A stretch of 40,791 nucleotides of DNA from Phascolarctobacterium sp. (GTDB lineage: Bacteria; Bacillota; Negativicutes; Acidaminococcales; Acidaminococcaceae), in NCBI GenBank assembly GCA_004558595.1, contig SFCN01000009.1, positions 1 to 40,791 of the forward strand, given 5' to 3'. Shown here piece after piece: positions 15,325-22,476 of the stretch. Both the position numbers and the translations under genes were made by a program. Below the pieces are notes generated by a model. The model was not told where the DNA came from. It searched no databases and was given only the letters and a program-made list of their open reading frames with translations. Positions within the stretch are counted from its first letter, which is position 1; every line of letters starts with the position of its first letter.

Positions 15325-16812
15325 ATGTGTTGTTGTTGTAATAATGAAGAAGTAAGAGTAAGATTTGCACCGAGCCCTACCGGCCCGTTCCATATTGGTG
15401 GCGCTCGTAGCGCTCTGTTCAACTGGCTGTTGGCTCGCAAGACCGGCGGCAAGCTGATTCTGCGTATTGAGGATACTGATAGAGAGCGTTCCACTCCGGA
15501 ATCCGAGGAAAATATCAAGGCCGCTTTAAAATGGCTGGGTATGGACTGGGATGAGGGCGTTGATGTGGGCGGACCCAATGGTCCCTACCATCAAATGGAG
15601 CGTCTGGATATCTACAAAAAATATACCGACCAGCTGTTGGCTGAGGGCAAGGCCTACTACTGCTATTGCACCGATGAAGAGCTGGAGGAGGAGCGCCAAG
15701 CCTTGATTAAGGCCGGAAAAATGCCCCGTTATATGGGCAAATGCCGCAACCTGACCGAGGAACAAATCGCTCAATTTAAGGCTGAGGGCCGCAAGCCCAC
15801 TGTGCGCTTCCGTGTACCTGCCGACAAGCAAATTTTGGTGCGCGACATGGTTCGTGGCGATGTAGTATTCGATTCCAACAATATCGGTGATTTTGTTATC
15901 GTGAAATCCGATGGCATTCCCACATATAACTATGCCGTAGTAATCGACGATGCTCTGATGCACATTACTCATGTTATCCGTGCGGAAGAGCATTTGTCCA
16001 ATACTCCGCGCCAATGCTTGATTTATGATGCGCTGGGCTTTAAGCAACCTACCTTTGGTCATATTTCCTTGATTTTGGGCAAGGACCATACCAAGATGAG
16101 TAAGCGTCATGGCGCTACCAGCGTGGACCAATATCGTCAGCTGGGCTATCTGCCTGCCGGCATCAACAATTTCTTGGCTCTGTTGGGCTGGGCTCCCAAT
16201 AGCGAGCAGGAAATCTTCAGCATGGAGGAGCTGATTAAGGAATTCTCCATGGATCGCGTAGCTAAGAATCCCGCAGTTTTCGATATCGATAAGCTGAACT
16301 GGATTAACCAGCACTATATGCGTCAGCTTGATGCTGAGGCCTTCTTCGATGCTGCTAAGCCCCACATGATTGCTGCAGGCTATATGACCGGCGAGGAAGA
16401 GGGCGAGAAACTGGCTTGGCTGAAGCGTGTTGTGGCTACCGCTCAAGAGCACGTTTCCTATGCTGCTCAAATTCCCGCTTGCGTAGAAATGTACTTCAAT
16501 GATGAATTTGATTTCGAAAACGAGGAAGCAGAGGCTGTATTGAAGGCTGAAACTGTTCCTACCGTTATTAAGATGCTTTTAGAGGAGCTGCCCAAGGTAG
16601 AAAATCTGGACAATGCGGCTGTAAAGGCCCTGTTTAAGCAAATCCAAAAGGGCACCAAGCTGAAGGGCAAGGACGTATTCATGCCCATTCGCGTGGCTCT
16701 GACCGGTAACCAACATGGTCCCGAGCTGGCAGCTATGGTACCGCTGCTGGGCGTAGAGCGCACTGCGAAACGCATTAAGGCTTCTCTGGCAAAAGCTGGT
16801 GTAGAGTTATAA
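15325..16812 (+). CDS. gltX: Glutamyl-tRNA synthetase with an N-terminal Cys4 run
   Basis: Charges tRNA with glutamate. The 495-residue class I synthetase has the HIGH-type motif FHIGG at 22-26, the zinc-type segment CYC..C around residues 112-135, and KMSKR at 257-261. The start is fixed: ATG 15325 follows GGAGGGAG at 15309-15316 and an in-frame TAA lies at 15319-15321. The protein therefore begins MCCCCNNEEVRVRF, an unusual run of four cysteines, all encoded by TGT although every other cysteine codon in the gene is TGC. The gene probably forms a transcript with cysS downstream, separated by repeat copy 2. Whether it charges only tRNA-Glu or also tRNA-Gln is not decided by the sequence. Confidence 0.96.
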   Translation: MCCCCNNEEVRVRFAPSPTGPFHIGGARSALFNWLLARKTGGKLILRIEDTDRERSTPESEENIKAALKWLGMDWDEGVDVGGPNGPYHQMERLDIYKKYTDQLLAEGKAYYCYCTDEELEEERQALIKAGKMPRYMGKCRNLTEEQIAQFKAEGRKPTVRFRVPADKQILVRDMVRGDVVFDSNNIGDFVIVKSDGIPTYNYAVVIDDALMHITHVIRAEEHLSNTPRQCLIYDALGFKQPTFGHISLILGKDHTKMSKRHGATSVDQYRQLGYLPAGINNFLALLGWAPNSEQEIFSMEELIKEFSMDRVAKNPAVFDIDKLNWINQHYMRQLDAEAFFDAAKPHMIAAGYMTGEEEGEKLAWLKRVVATAQEHVSYAAQIPACVEMYFNDEFDFENEEAEAVLKAETVPTVIKMLLEELPKVENLDNAAVKALFKQIQKGTKLKGKDVFMPIRVALTGNQHGPELAAMVPLLGVERTAKRIKASLAKAGVEL

Positions 16813-16817
16813 GAATT

Positions 16818-16946
16818 AACTCCCTCAGTCAGCTCGTAAACTCGCTGCCAGCTCCCTCAAGGAGGGAGCACAGTAGCAAGGATGACGCATCTGTTCTATC
16901 CTCCCTATTAGAGGGAGGTGCCGAGCTTGCGAGGCGGAGGGAGTTT
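16818..16946. repeat. Long inverted-repeat element, copy 2
   Basis: The ends AACTCCCTC (16818) and GAGGGAGTT (to about 16945) are complementary. Inside are a CTCCCTCAAGGAGGGAG palindrome and a second CCTCCCTATTAGAGGGAGG palindrome. The right end (16918-16942) is the reverse complement of the left end of copy 1. The element fills the gltX-cysS gap, and the cysS ribosome binding site starts a few bases after it, so it would be transcribed as a folded RNA between the two synthetase genes. Confidence 0.8.
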
Positions 16947-16964
16947 CGTAAAGGAGAGATTAAC

Positions 16965-18410
16965 GTGGCTATTCGCGTCTATAACACCCTGAATAATAGA
17001 AAAGAAGAATTCGTTCCCATGACCCCCGGTAAAGCCAATATTTATGTATGCGGCGTTACCCCCTACAACCATCCCCATATTGGCAATGCTCGTCCCTTCG
17101 TAACCTGGGACGTAATCCGCCGCTTCTTAGAGCATGAGGGCTATGACGTAACCCATGTGCAAAACTTCACTGATGTGGACGATAAAATCATTAACACTGC
17201 CAATAAAGAGGGCGTGCAATGGTTCGACATCTGCAATCGTTACATCGATTCCTATTTCGAAGTAATGGATAAGCTGAATGTACGCCGTGCTCATGTTTAT
17301 CCAAGGGTATCCGAGCATATCGAGGATATTATCGGCACCGTACAAGGTCTGATTGATAATGGTTATGCTTATGTAGTAGATGGTGATGTTTTCTACAGCG
17401 TAGAAAAATTCAAGCATTATGGCCAATTGTCCGGCCGCAATATTGAGGATATGATGGCTGGCGCCCGTGTGGACGTGGATGACCGTAAGCATAATCCCAT
17501 GGATTTCGCTCTGTGGAAATCCGCTAAGCCAGGCGAGCCCTCCTGGCCCAGTCCCTGGGGCAATGGTCGCCCCGGCTGGCACATTGAATGCTCTACCATG
17601 AGCATGAAGTATTTGGGCAAATCCTTTGACTTCCACGGCGGCGGCAGCGATTTGATTTTCCCCCATCACGAAAACGAAATCGCTCAATCCGAGGGCTGCA
17701 CTGGCTGCCATCCCTTCGTGCACTATTGGCTGCATAATGGCTTCATTACCGTAGATAATGAGAAAATGTCCAAGTCTCTGGGGAATTTCTTCATGGTCAT
17801 CGATATTCTGGAGCATTTTGAGCCGGAAACTCTGCGCTTCTTCATTGTTTCTACCCACTATCGCAGCCCGCTGGATTTCAGCGATGCTCGTTTGAAGGAA
17901 GCAGAGAAGAGCTTGGCTCGTCTGCGCAGCGCTCAGGAAACTCTGACTTCTCTGGAAGCTATGATGAACGCCGGTCCCACCGAGGAAAGCTTGGCGCTGC
18001 GTACGAAGGTTGCAGAGCTGCGTGATGCCTTCTTGGAAGCTATGCGTGACGACTTTAACACTGCTCTGGCTATTAGCTATTGGTTCGCTCTGGCTAAGGA
18101 AATCAATGTTTACCACAAAAATATTACTGATGCGGGCATTAAACCCGACGGCAAGCTGGTAGCTGCAATGGCAGCTCTGTTTGCTGAGATGGCTTCCATC
18201 ATCGGCGTTTTGGAAAAAGCTGCTGCTCCTGCAGCTAGCGAGGCTGGCGACAGCAAGGAAGCCGAGCTGGTAGAGCTCTTAATCGCTATGCGTCAGGATG
18301 CGCGCAAGGCAAAGAATTATGCTTTGGCTGATGAGCTGCGTAATAAGCTGACCGCTATCGGCATTATACTGCAGGACACTCCTCAAGGCGTAAAATGGTC
18401 TAAGCAATGA
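16965..18410 (+). CDS. cysS: Cysteinyl-tRNA synthetase
   Basis: Charges tRNA-Cys. The 481-residue class I synthetase contains the first zinc ligand C29 (YVCGVTPYN), HIGN at 38-41, the middle zinc-site region (WHIECSTMS, then HHENEIAQSEGCTG) and KMSKS at 267-271. Translation starts at GTG 16965, preceded by AAAGGAGAG at 16949-16957; no ATG is suitably placed. The stop overlaps the mrnC start (ATGA). In B. subtilis cysE lies between gltX and cysS; here that gene is missing and a repeat element occupies the gap. Confidence 0.96.
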   Translation: MAIRVYNTLNNRKEEFVPMTPGKANIYVCGVTPYNHPHIGNARPFVTWDVIRRFLEHEGYDVTHVQNFTDVDDKIINTANKEGVQWFDICNRYIDSYFEVMDKLNVRRAHVYPRVSEHIEDIIGTVQGLIDNGYAYVVDGDVFYSVEKFKHYGQLSGRNIEDMMAGARVDVDDRKHNPMDFALWKSAKPGEPSWPSPWGNGRPGWHIECSTMSMKYLGKSFDFHGGGSDLIFPHHENEIAQSEGCTGCHPFVHYWLHNGFITVDNEKMSKSLGNFFMVIDILEHFEPETLRFFIVSTHYRSPLDFSDARLKEAEKSLARLRSAQETLTSLEAMMNAGPTEESLALRTKVAELRDAFLEAMRDDFNTALAISYWFALAKEINVYHKNITDAGIKPDGKLVAAMAALFAEMASIIGVLEKAAAPAASEAGDSKEAELVELLIAMRQDARKAKNYALADELRNKLTAIGIILQDTPQGVKWSKQ

Positions 18411-18880
18411 AATTTGCTCAATACCAATTTCTAAAGGAGCACGCTCTGGCCGCTTGTCAAGCCGAGAGCGGCGCTTCCTTAGAGAGTTTAAAAAAAATAG
18501 ATGCTAAGCAAATGAATCCGATTCTGCTGGCCTATATTGGGGACGTGGTGTTTTCCATGTATGTAAGGCTACGGCTGTTGCCCACCTCAAGCCATGTGCG
18601 TGTGCTCAATGATTTGGGCATGAAGTATGTAAGCGCCGTGTGCCAGTGCCAAGCCATGGAGGGCTTGGAGGCAGGTCTGACGGAGGAAGAAAAGCAGGTC
18701 TTCCATCGGGGACGTAATGCTAAATCCACCGTGCCCAAAAGCGCCTCCGTACATCAGTATCGCATGGCGACGGCCTTTGAGGCCCTTTTAGGCTACCTCT
18801 TTCTAGAGGAGCAGCAGGAACGCTTGGAGGAGCTTTTAGAGGCATCCTTTAAGCTTATCAGCTCAAGCTTAGCAAAGTAA
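18407..18880 (+). CDS. mrnC: Mini-ribonuclease III
   Basis: Double-strand-specific RNase that trims 23S rRNA precursor ends in B. subtilis. The 157-residue protein consists only of an RNase III catalytic domain, with the metal ligands recognisable as D46 (LAYIGDVVFSMYVR) and E125 (ATAFEALLGYLFLE), and lacks the double-strand RNA-binding domain, which is typical for Mini-III. ATGA overlap with cysS and no strong ribosome binding site suggest coupled translation. The position between cysS and rlmB matches the conserved Firmicutes order. Confidence 0.93.
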   Translation: MKFAQYQFLKEHALAACQAESGASLESLKKIDAKQMNPILLAYIGDVVFSMYVRLRLLPTSSHVRVLNDLGMKYVSAVCQCQAMEGLEAGLTEEEKQVFHRGRNAKSTVPKSASVHQYRMATAFEALLGYLFLEEQQERLEELLEASFKLISSSLAK

Positions 18881-18925
18881 AGCGTAAAGTTTTGTAAAAG
18901 CTTCTTGTGAAAGGAGGATACCTTA

Positions 18926-19642
18926 ATGACAATGCAGGTTAAATTAGTGCGTCATACCCCGGAGCCTGAGCGTACCGTGGCCATGAGCGCTCGTCTGTGC
19001 TATTCTCCGATTGGGGCAGCCCAATTAGAGGAAAAAATCAGCGATGAGCAGGCGGCTAAATTAGTGCGCAAGCTGGTCAGCATGGGGCATTTTTCTACAC
19101 TGGAGCATGTGACCTTCACCTTTGCCATTGAAGGTGTTTCTCGAGTTTTGACCCACCAGCTGGTGCGTCATAGGATTGCTTCCTATTCCCAGCAATCCCA
19201 GCGCTATGTGAAGGAGCACGATTTCGAAACTATTGTTCCGCCCTCCATTGCGAAAAATCCTGAGGCTAAGGCTAAATTTACTGCCTTGATGACGGAAATT
19301 CAGAATTTGTATAACGAATTTACCGAGGCCGGAGTTTTGGCCGAGGATGCTCGCTACATTCTGCCCAATGCTACGGAAACGAAAATAGTGTGCACCTTTA
19401 ATGCGCGCTCCTTGCTGAATTTCTTCAGCCTGCGCTGCTGCACCCGTGCCCAATGGGAAATCCGTGCTCTGGCCAACGAAATGCTGCGCCAGGTGCAGCA
19501 GGTCGCGCCGGTGATTTTTGAAAATGCCGGTCCTACCTGTGTTTCCGAGGGCGTATGCCACGAGGGCGAGATGAGCTGTGGTCGCCTGCAGGCGATTTTG
19601 GCCCAAAAGGCGAAGGCAGCTCAAGAAGGAGCAGAGCCATGA
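18926..19642 (+). CDS. thyX: Flavin-dependent thymidylate synthase
   Basis: Makes dTMP from dUMP using methylene-tetrahydrofolate, FAD and NADPH. The 238-residue protein has the ThyX signature RHR-x7-S at residues 81-91 (RHRIASYSQQSQR), the substrate-binding NARSLLNFFSLR stretch and a C-terminal region with two CEG/SCG cysteine segments. Start ATG 18926 follows AAGGAGG at 18911-18917. It shares an ATGA overlap with rlmB. The enzyme substitutes for ThyA and, since it regenerates tetrahydrofolate directly, removes the need for a strong dihydrofolate reductase. Confidence 0.96.
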   Translation: MTMQVKLVRHTPEPERTVAMSARLCYSPIGAAQLEEKISDEQAAKLVRKLVSMGHFSTLEHVTFTFAIEGVSRVLTHQLVRHRIASYSQQSQRYVKEHDFETIVPPSIAKNPEAKAKFTALMTEIQNLYNEFTEAGVLAEDARYILPNATETKIVCTFNARSLLNFFSLRCCTRAQWEIRALANEMLRQVQQVAPVIFENAGPTCVSEGVCHEGEMSCGRLQAILAQKAKAAQEGAEP

Positions 19643-20466
19643 AAGAGGACATGACTAAAAATGTTCGTTCTGCGCCCCATAAGCAGGCGCGCAAGCCCGA
19701 GGTAAGAGTCGAAAAGCCCCTTGCAGAGGATTTGCTCGTAGGACGTAACGCTGTCAGTGAGGCTTTAAGGAGTCAACGCTCCTTGAATAAATTGCTAGTT
19801 CAGGATGGCGCCCATGGTGGCAGCTTGGCTGAGCTTTTGGCTTTGGCGAAGGCCAAAGCAGTTCCGGTTGAGCTTGTGAAGGCGGAAAGACTGGATAAAC
19901 TGGCTCCCGGGATGCGTCATCAAGGAGTGCTAGCTCTAGCCGCGCCCATCGCCTTTCAAACGCTGGATGACGTGTTCGCCAAGGCAGCAGCCAAGGGCGA
20001 GCCGCCCTTTTTGCTGCTGCTGGACGAATTACAGGACCCACAGAATGTGGGCGCGTTAATTCGTACTGCGGACGCCGCGGGCGTGCACGGAGTGCTTATG
20101 CCGCGGAGGCGCAGCTGTCCCCTCAACGCAGTGGTAGCGAAAATCTCCGCCGGGGCAGTGGAGTATGTGCCCGTGGTACAAATCGGCAATATTGCCCAGA
20201 CCATGGAAGAGCTCAAGGAGCGAGGCTGTTGGGTAGTTGGCGCCGATATGGATGGAGTAGATTTTTACGCTGCCAATATGACGGGGCCCATCGTGCTGGT
20301 TATCGGTGCCGAGGGCAAGGGCTTGGGACGTTTGGTGAAGCAAAAATGCGACGATATCGTGTCCTTACCCATGCATGGCGGCGTGAACTCTCTCAACGCT
20401 TCTAATGCAGGCGCGATTTTAATGTACGAAGTGGTGCGTCAGCGCCATTTATTCGGTGGCCAGTGA
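19639..20466 (+). CDS. rlmB: 23S rRNA 2'-O-methyltransferase (RlmB/TrmH family)
   Basis: SpoU-class methyltransferase that uses S-adenosylmethionine. The 275-residue protein has a basic N-terminal tail, an L30e-like substrate-binding domain (LLVGRNAVSEAL) and the knotted SPOUT domain with motif 1 (LDELQDPQNVGALIRTADAAG), motif 2 (VIGAEGKGLG) and motif 3 (MHGGVNSLNASNAGAILMYE). ATG 19639 overlaps the thyX stop; AAGGAGC at 19626-19632 is the ribosome binding site. Target position (Gm2251 in E. coli) is inferred from the family and the conserved neighbourhood. Confidence 0.92.
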   Translation: MKEDMTKNVRSAPHKQARKPEVRVEKPLAEDLLVGRNAVSEALRSQRSLNKLLVQDGAHGGSLAELLALAKAKAVPVELVKAERLDKLAPGMRHQGVLALAAPIAFQTLDDVFAKAAAKGEPPFLLLLDELQDPQNVGALIRTADAAGVHGVLMPRRRSCPLNAVVAKISAGAVEYVPVVQIGNIAQTMEELKERGCWVVGADMDGVDFYAANMTGPIVLVIGAEGKGLGRLVKQKCDDIVSLPMHGGVNSLNASNAGAILMYEVVRQRHLFGGQ

Positions 20467-20493
20467 GCTGAGCTGGGCTTGAGGAGGTGAAGC

Positions 20494-21012
20494 ATGGGCG
20501 AATATTTGCTTATCGATGGCTATAACGTAATCAATGCCTGGAAGGATTTTGCCCAGCTGCGCCAAACCAGCCTTGAACACGCTAGAGAAATTTTAGTGGC
20601 CGGTGTCAGCGAATACGCTGCCTTCAAGGGCTACAAGGCCATCGTGGTTTTTGATGCTCTAGAGGTGGCCGGGGCAGCAGCCGTGGAAACCATTCACGGG
20701 ATTCAGGTTGTTTATACCGGCGAGGGCGAGACCGCTGACTCTTGGATTGAACGCCGGGCCTACGAGCTAGGTCATGGCGTCAATAAATCCAAGGTTTTTG
20801 TGGTTACCAGCGATTATGCGGAGCAAATCAATATTCTTGGCGCCGGCGCTTATCGCATATCTGCACGAGAATTTCGTGAGGATTATAAAAAGACCAAGCG
20901 CCAAATTGCCGAAAGGCTGCGCATTCCGCGTGGCGCTTTGAACCGCAATGAGCTAGGTGGACGCATTAATGGCCATGTTTTAGAGCATTTAGAAAAAATA
21001 CGTCGTCAGTGA
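20494..21012 (+). CDS. yacP: NYN-domain ribonuclease YacP (Rae1-like)
   Basis: B. subtilis YacP/Rae1 is a ribosome-associated endonuclease that cuts mRNA during translation. The 172-residue protein begins with the NYN (PIN-like) signature LLIDGYNVINAW, has the acidic D in IVVFDAL and VVTSDYAEQ, and a basic C-terminal helix region. A GAGGAGGTGA ribosome binding site at 20480-20489 fixes the start. It follows rlmB by 27 bases and precedes the sigH promoter, which begins within a few bases of its stop, matching the conserved rlmB-yacP-sigH order. Confidence 0.92.
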   Translation: MGEYLLIDGYNVINAWKDFAQLRQTSLEHAREILVAGVSEYAAFKGYKAIVVFDALEVAGAAAVETIHGIQVVYTGEGETADSWIERRAYELGHGVNKSKVFVVTSDYAEQINILGAGAYRISAREFREDYKKTKRQIAERLRIPRGALNRNELGGRINGHVLEHLEKIRRQ

Positions 21013-21014
21013 GA

Positions 21015-21043
21015 TTGACGGCAAGGGCTTGACAGGATATAAT
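21015..21043 (+). promoter_or_regulatory. sigH promoter
   Basis: TTGACG at 21015-21020 and TATAAT at 21038-21043 with a 17-base spacer, immediately after the yacP stop codon. It allows sigH to be expressed separately from the upstream housekeeping genes. Confidence 0.8.
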
Positions 21044-21089
21044 AAAAAGTATTCTTATTGCTATTACCCACACGGAGGAAATGTACTTG

Positions 21090-21827
21090 ATGACTACAGA
21101 TACGGTGAAGAAAAACGATCCTTATGAGGCCTTTGACAAGATGACCGATGAGGATATCGTTTTAGATGCCCAGCTCCACGATAATGTATTGGCGCAGGAG
21201 TATTTGCTGCATAAGTACAGAAATTTTGTCAGGGCGAAAGCGCGCAGCTATTTTCTCATTGGCGCTGAACGGGAGGATATTATTCAGGAGGGCATGATTG
21301 GTCTTTATAAGGCCATTCGCGACTTTAAGAATGATAAGCAGTCTTCCTTTAGGGCCTTTGCGGAGCTGTGTGTAACCAGACAAATTATTACCGCTATCAA
21401 AACGGCGACTCGCCAAAAGCACATTCCCTTAAATTCCTATGTTTCCCTCAATAAGCCCATTTACGAGGAGGACAGCGACAGAACACTGCTGGACATTATC
21501 AGCGGCGTGCGTGTGGCTAACCCTGAGGATATGGTGATCAGCAGGGAGGAATTTAGCGATATCGAAAATAAGATGAATGACATTTTGAGCGATTTGGAAT
21601 GGAAGGTGCTGATGAGCTATCTGGACGGCAAATCCTATCAGGAAATTGCGGTGGACTTAAATCGGCACATTAAATCCATTGATAACGCTTTGCAGCGGGT
21701 TAAACGTAAATTAGAAAAATATATCATCAGCAAGGGCGATATTACAGATTTGCGTACTGTCTACAGTGGGCTGCTGGCTATCGACCCCTACGAGAGATTT
21801 AAGGATAAAGACGTCAAAAACAGTTAA
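21090..21827 (+). CDS. sigH: RNA polymerase sigma factor SigH
   Basis: Sigma-70 family factor of the Spo0H group. The 245-residue protein has region 2 (YLLHKYRNFVRAKARSYF, then EDIIQEGMIGLYKAIRDF) and region 4 (LEWKVLMSYLDGKSYQEIAVDLNRH with the helix-turn-helix). In spore formers SigH starts sporulation and competence programmes; in non-sporulating relatives it is retained for other purposes. ATG 21081 abuts the GGAGGA ribosome binding site, so ATG 21090 with a 10-base distance is preferred. Context yacP-sigH supports the name. The genes that usually follow (rpmG, secE, nusG) are absent. Confidence 0.93.
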   Translation: MTTDTVKKNDPYEAFDKMTDEDIVLDAQLHDNVLAQEYLLHKYRNFVRAKARSYFLIGAEREDIIQEGMIGLYKAIRDFKNDKQSSFRAFAELCVTRQIITAIKTATRQKHIPLNSYVSLNKPIYEEDSDRTLLDIISGVRVANPEDMVISREEFSDIENKMNDILSDLEWKVLMSYLDGKSYQEIAVDLNRHIKSIDNALQRVKRKLEKYIISKGDITDLRTVYSGLLAIDPYERFKDKDVKNS

Positions 21828-21860
21828 TTACTGCTAAATGTGTAACATTACTTGGCGTTG

Positions 21861-21888
21861 TTGGGAAATTTTCAGAATGGTGTATATT
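21861..21888 (+). promoter_or_regulatory. Promoter of the BrxF-like gene
   Basis: TTGGGA at 21861-21866 and TATATT at 21883-21888, 16-base spacer. The leader of about 85 bases ends with an ACAC-TTCG-GTGT tetraloop hairpin at 21951-21962 immediately before the AGGAGG ribosome binding site (21966-21971). Confidence 0.5.
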
Positions 21889-21979
21889 TTTTAGAGGAAT
21901 TTCGAGAAGTTCAGCGAATATACTAGGTAACAATTTAAGTGAAAATATTAACACTTCGGTGTCATAGGAGGTTTTTCAA

Positions 21980-22444
21980 ATGAATCAAGTAGAAGAATTG
22001 TTAAAGGTTGTGGAAGCAGCTCAGGCTGACAAGGGTAATGTAGTTATCGTTACCGGCAAACCGGGCAGCGGCAAGAGCAAAGTTTTGCGTGAAGCAGCAG
22101 AGGTTAAAAAATGGACCTATGTTGACTGCCGTATGCTGATCAGCGAAGAGTTCCTGGCTATTCCTGCAGCTGACAGAGGCTTATATGCTCCTGATATGTT
22201 TGCAGAAATCTTGGCTAGCTACAACGCTGATGTTATTATTCTTGATAGACTGCAAACCCTGTTTGTTCCCGTATTCCATATTAATACCGACAGCTTAATG
22301 CGTAAGCTGAGCAAAAAATTCACCATCATTACCGCATGGCCCGGCTATATTGAAAACGGCAACCTGTGCTACGATAAATTCGATGGCACCGAAGCAATCC
22401 GCATTAGCCCGGACGGCTTCAAGATTTGGAACGTAGAAGACTAA
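21980..22444 (+). CDS. BrxF-like P-loop ATPase, orphan
   Basis: A 154-residue single-domain protein with a clear Walker A motif GKPGSGKS at 26-33, a Walker B-like strand ending in D89 (ADVIILDRLQTLF) and a late strand TIITAWPG at 115-122 followed by GNLCYDKFDGTEAIRI. This order, the LDRLQTLF element and the AWPG-then-xLxY end resemble the BrxF proteins of type 3 BREX phage-defence systems, from memory of that family. No other BREX gene (methyltransferase, PglZ, BrxC, BrxA, BrxHII) is within the window. It has its own promoter and strong ribosome binding site, and its stop is 32 bases before pfkA, so the two are probably co-transcribed. The codon choice matches the housekeeping neighbours, arguing against recent transfer. 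Function unknown; family call is moderate. Confidence 0.6.
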   Translation: MNQVEELLKVVEAAQADKGNVVIVTGKPGSGKSKVLREAAEVKKWTYVDCRMLISEEFLAIPAADRGLYAPDMFAEILASYNADVIILDRLQTLFVPVFHINTDSLMRKLSKKFTIITAWPGYIENGNLCYDKFDGTEAIRISPDGFKIWNVED

Positions 22445-22476
22445 TATCTACCCTTGCTTGAATGCGGAGGTTGGGC

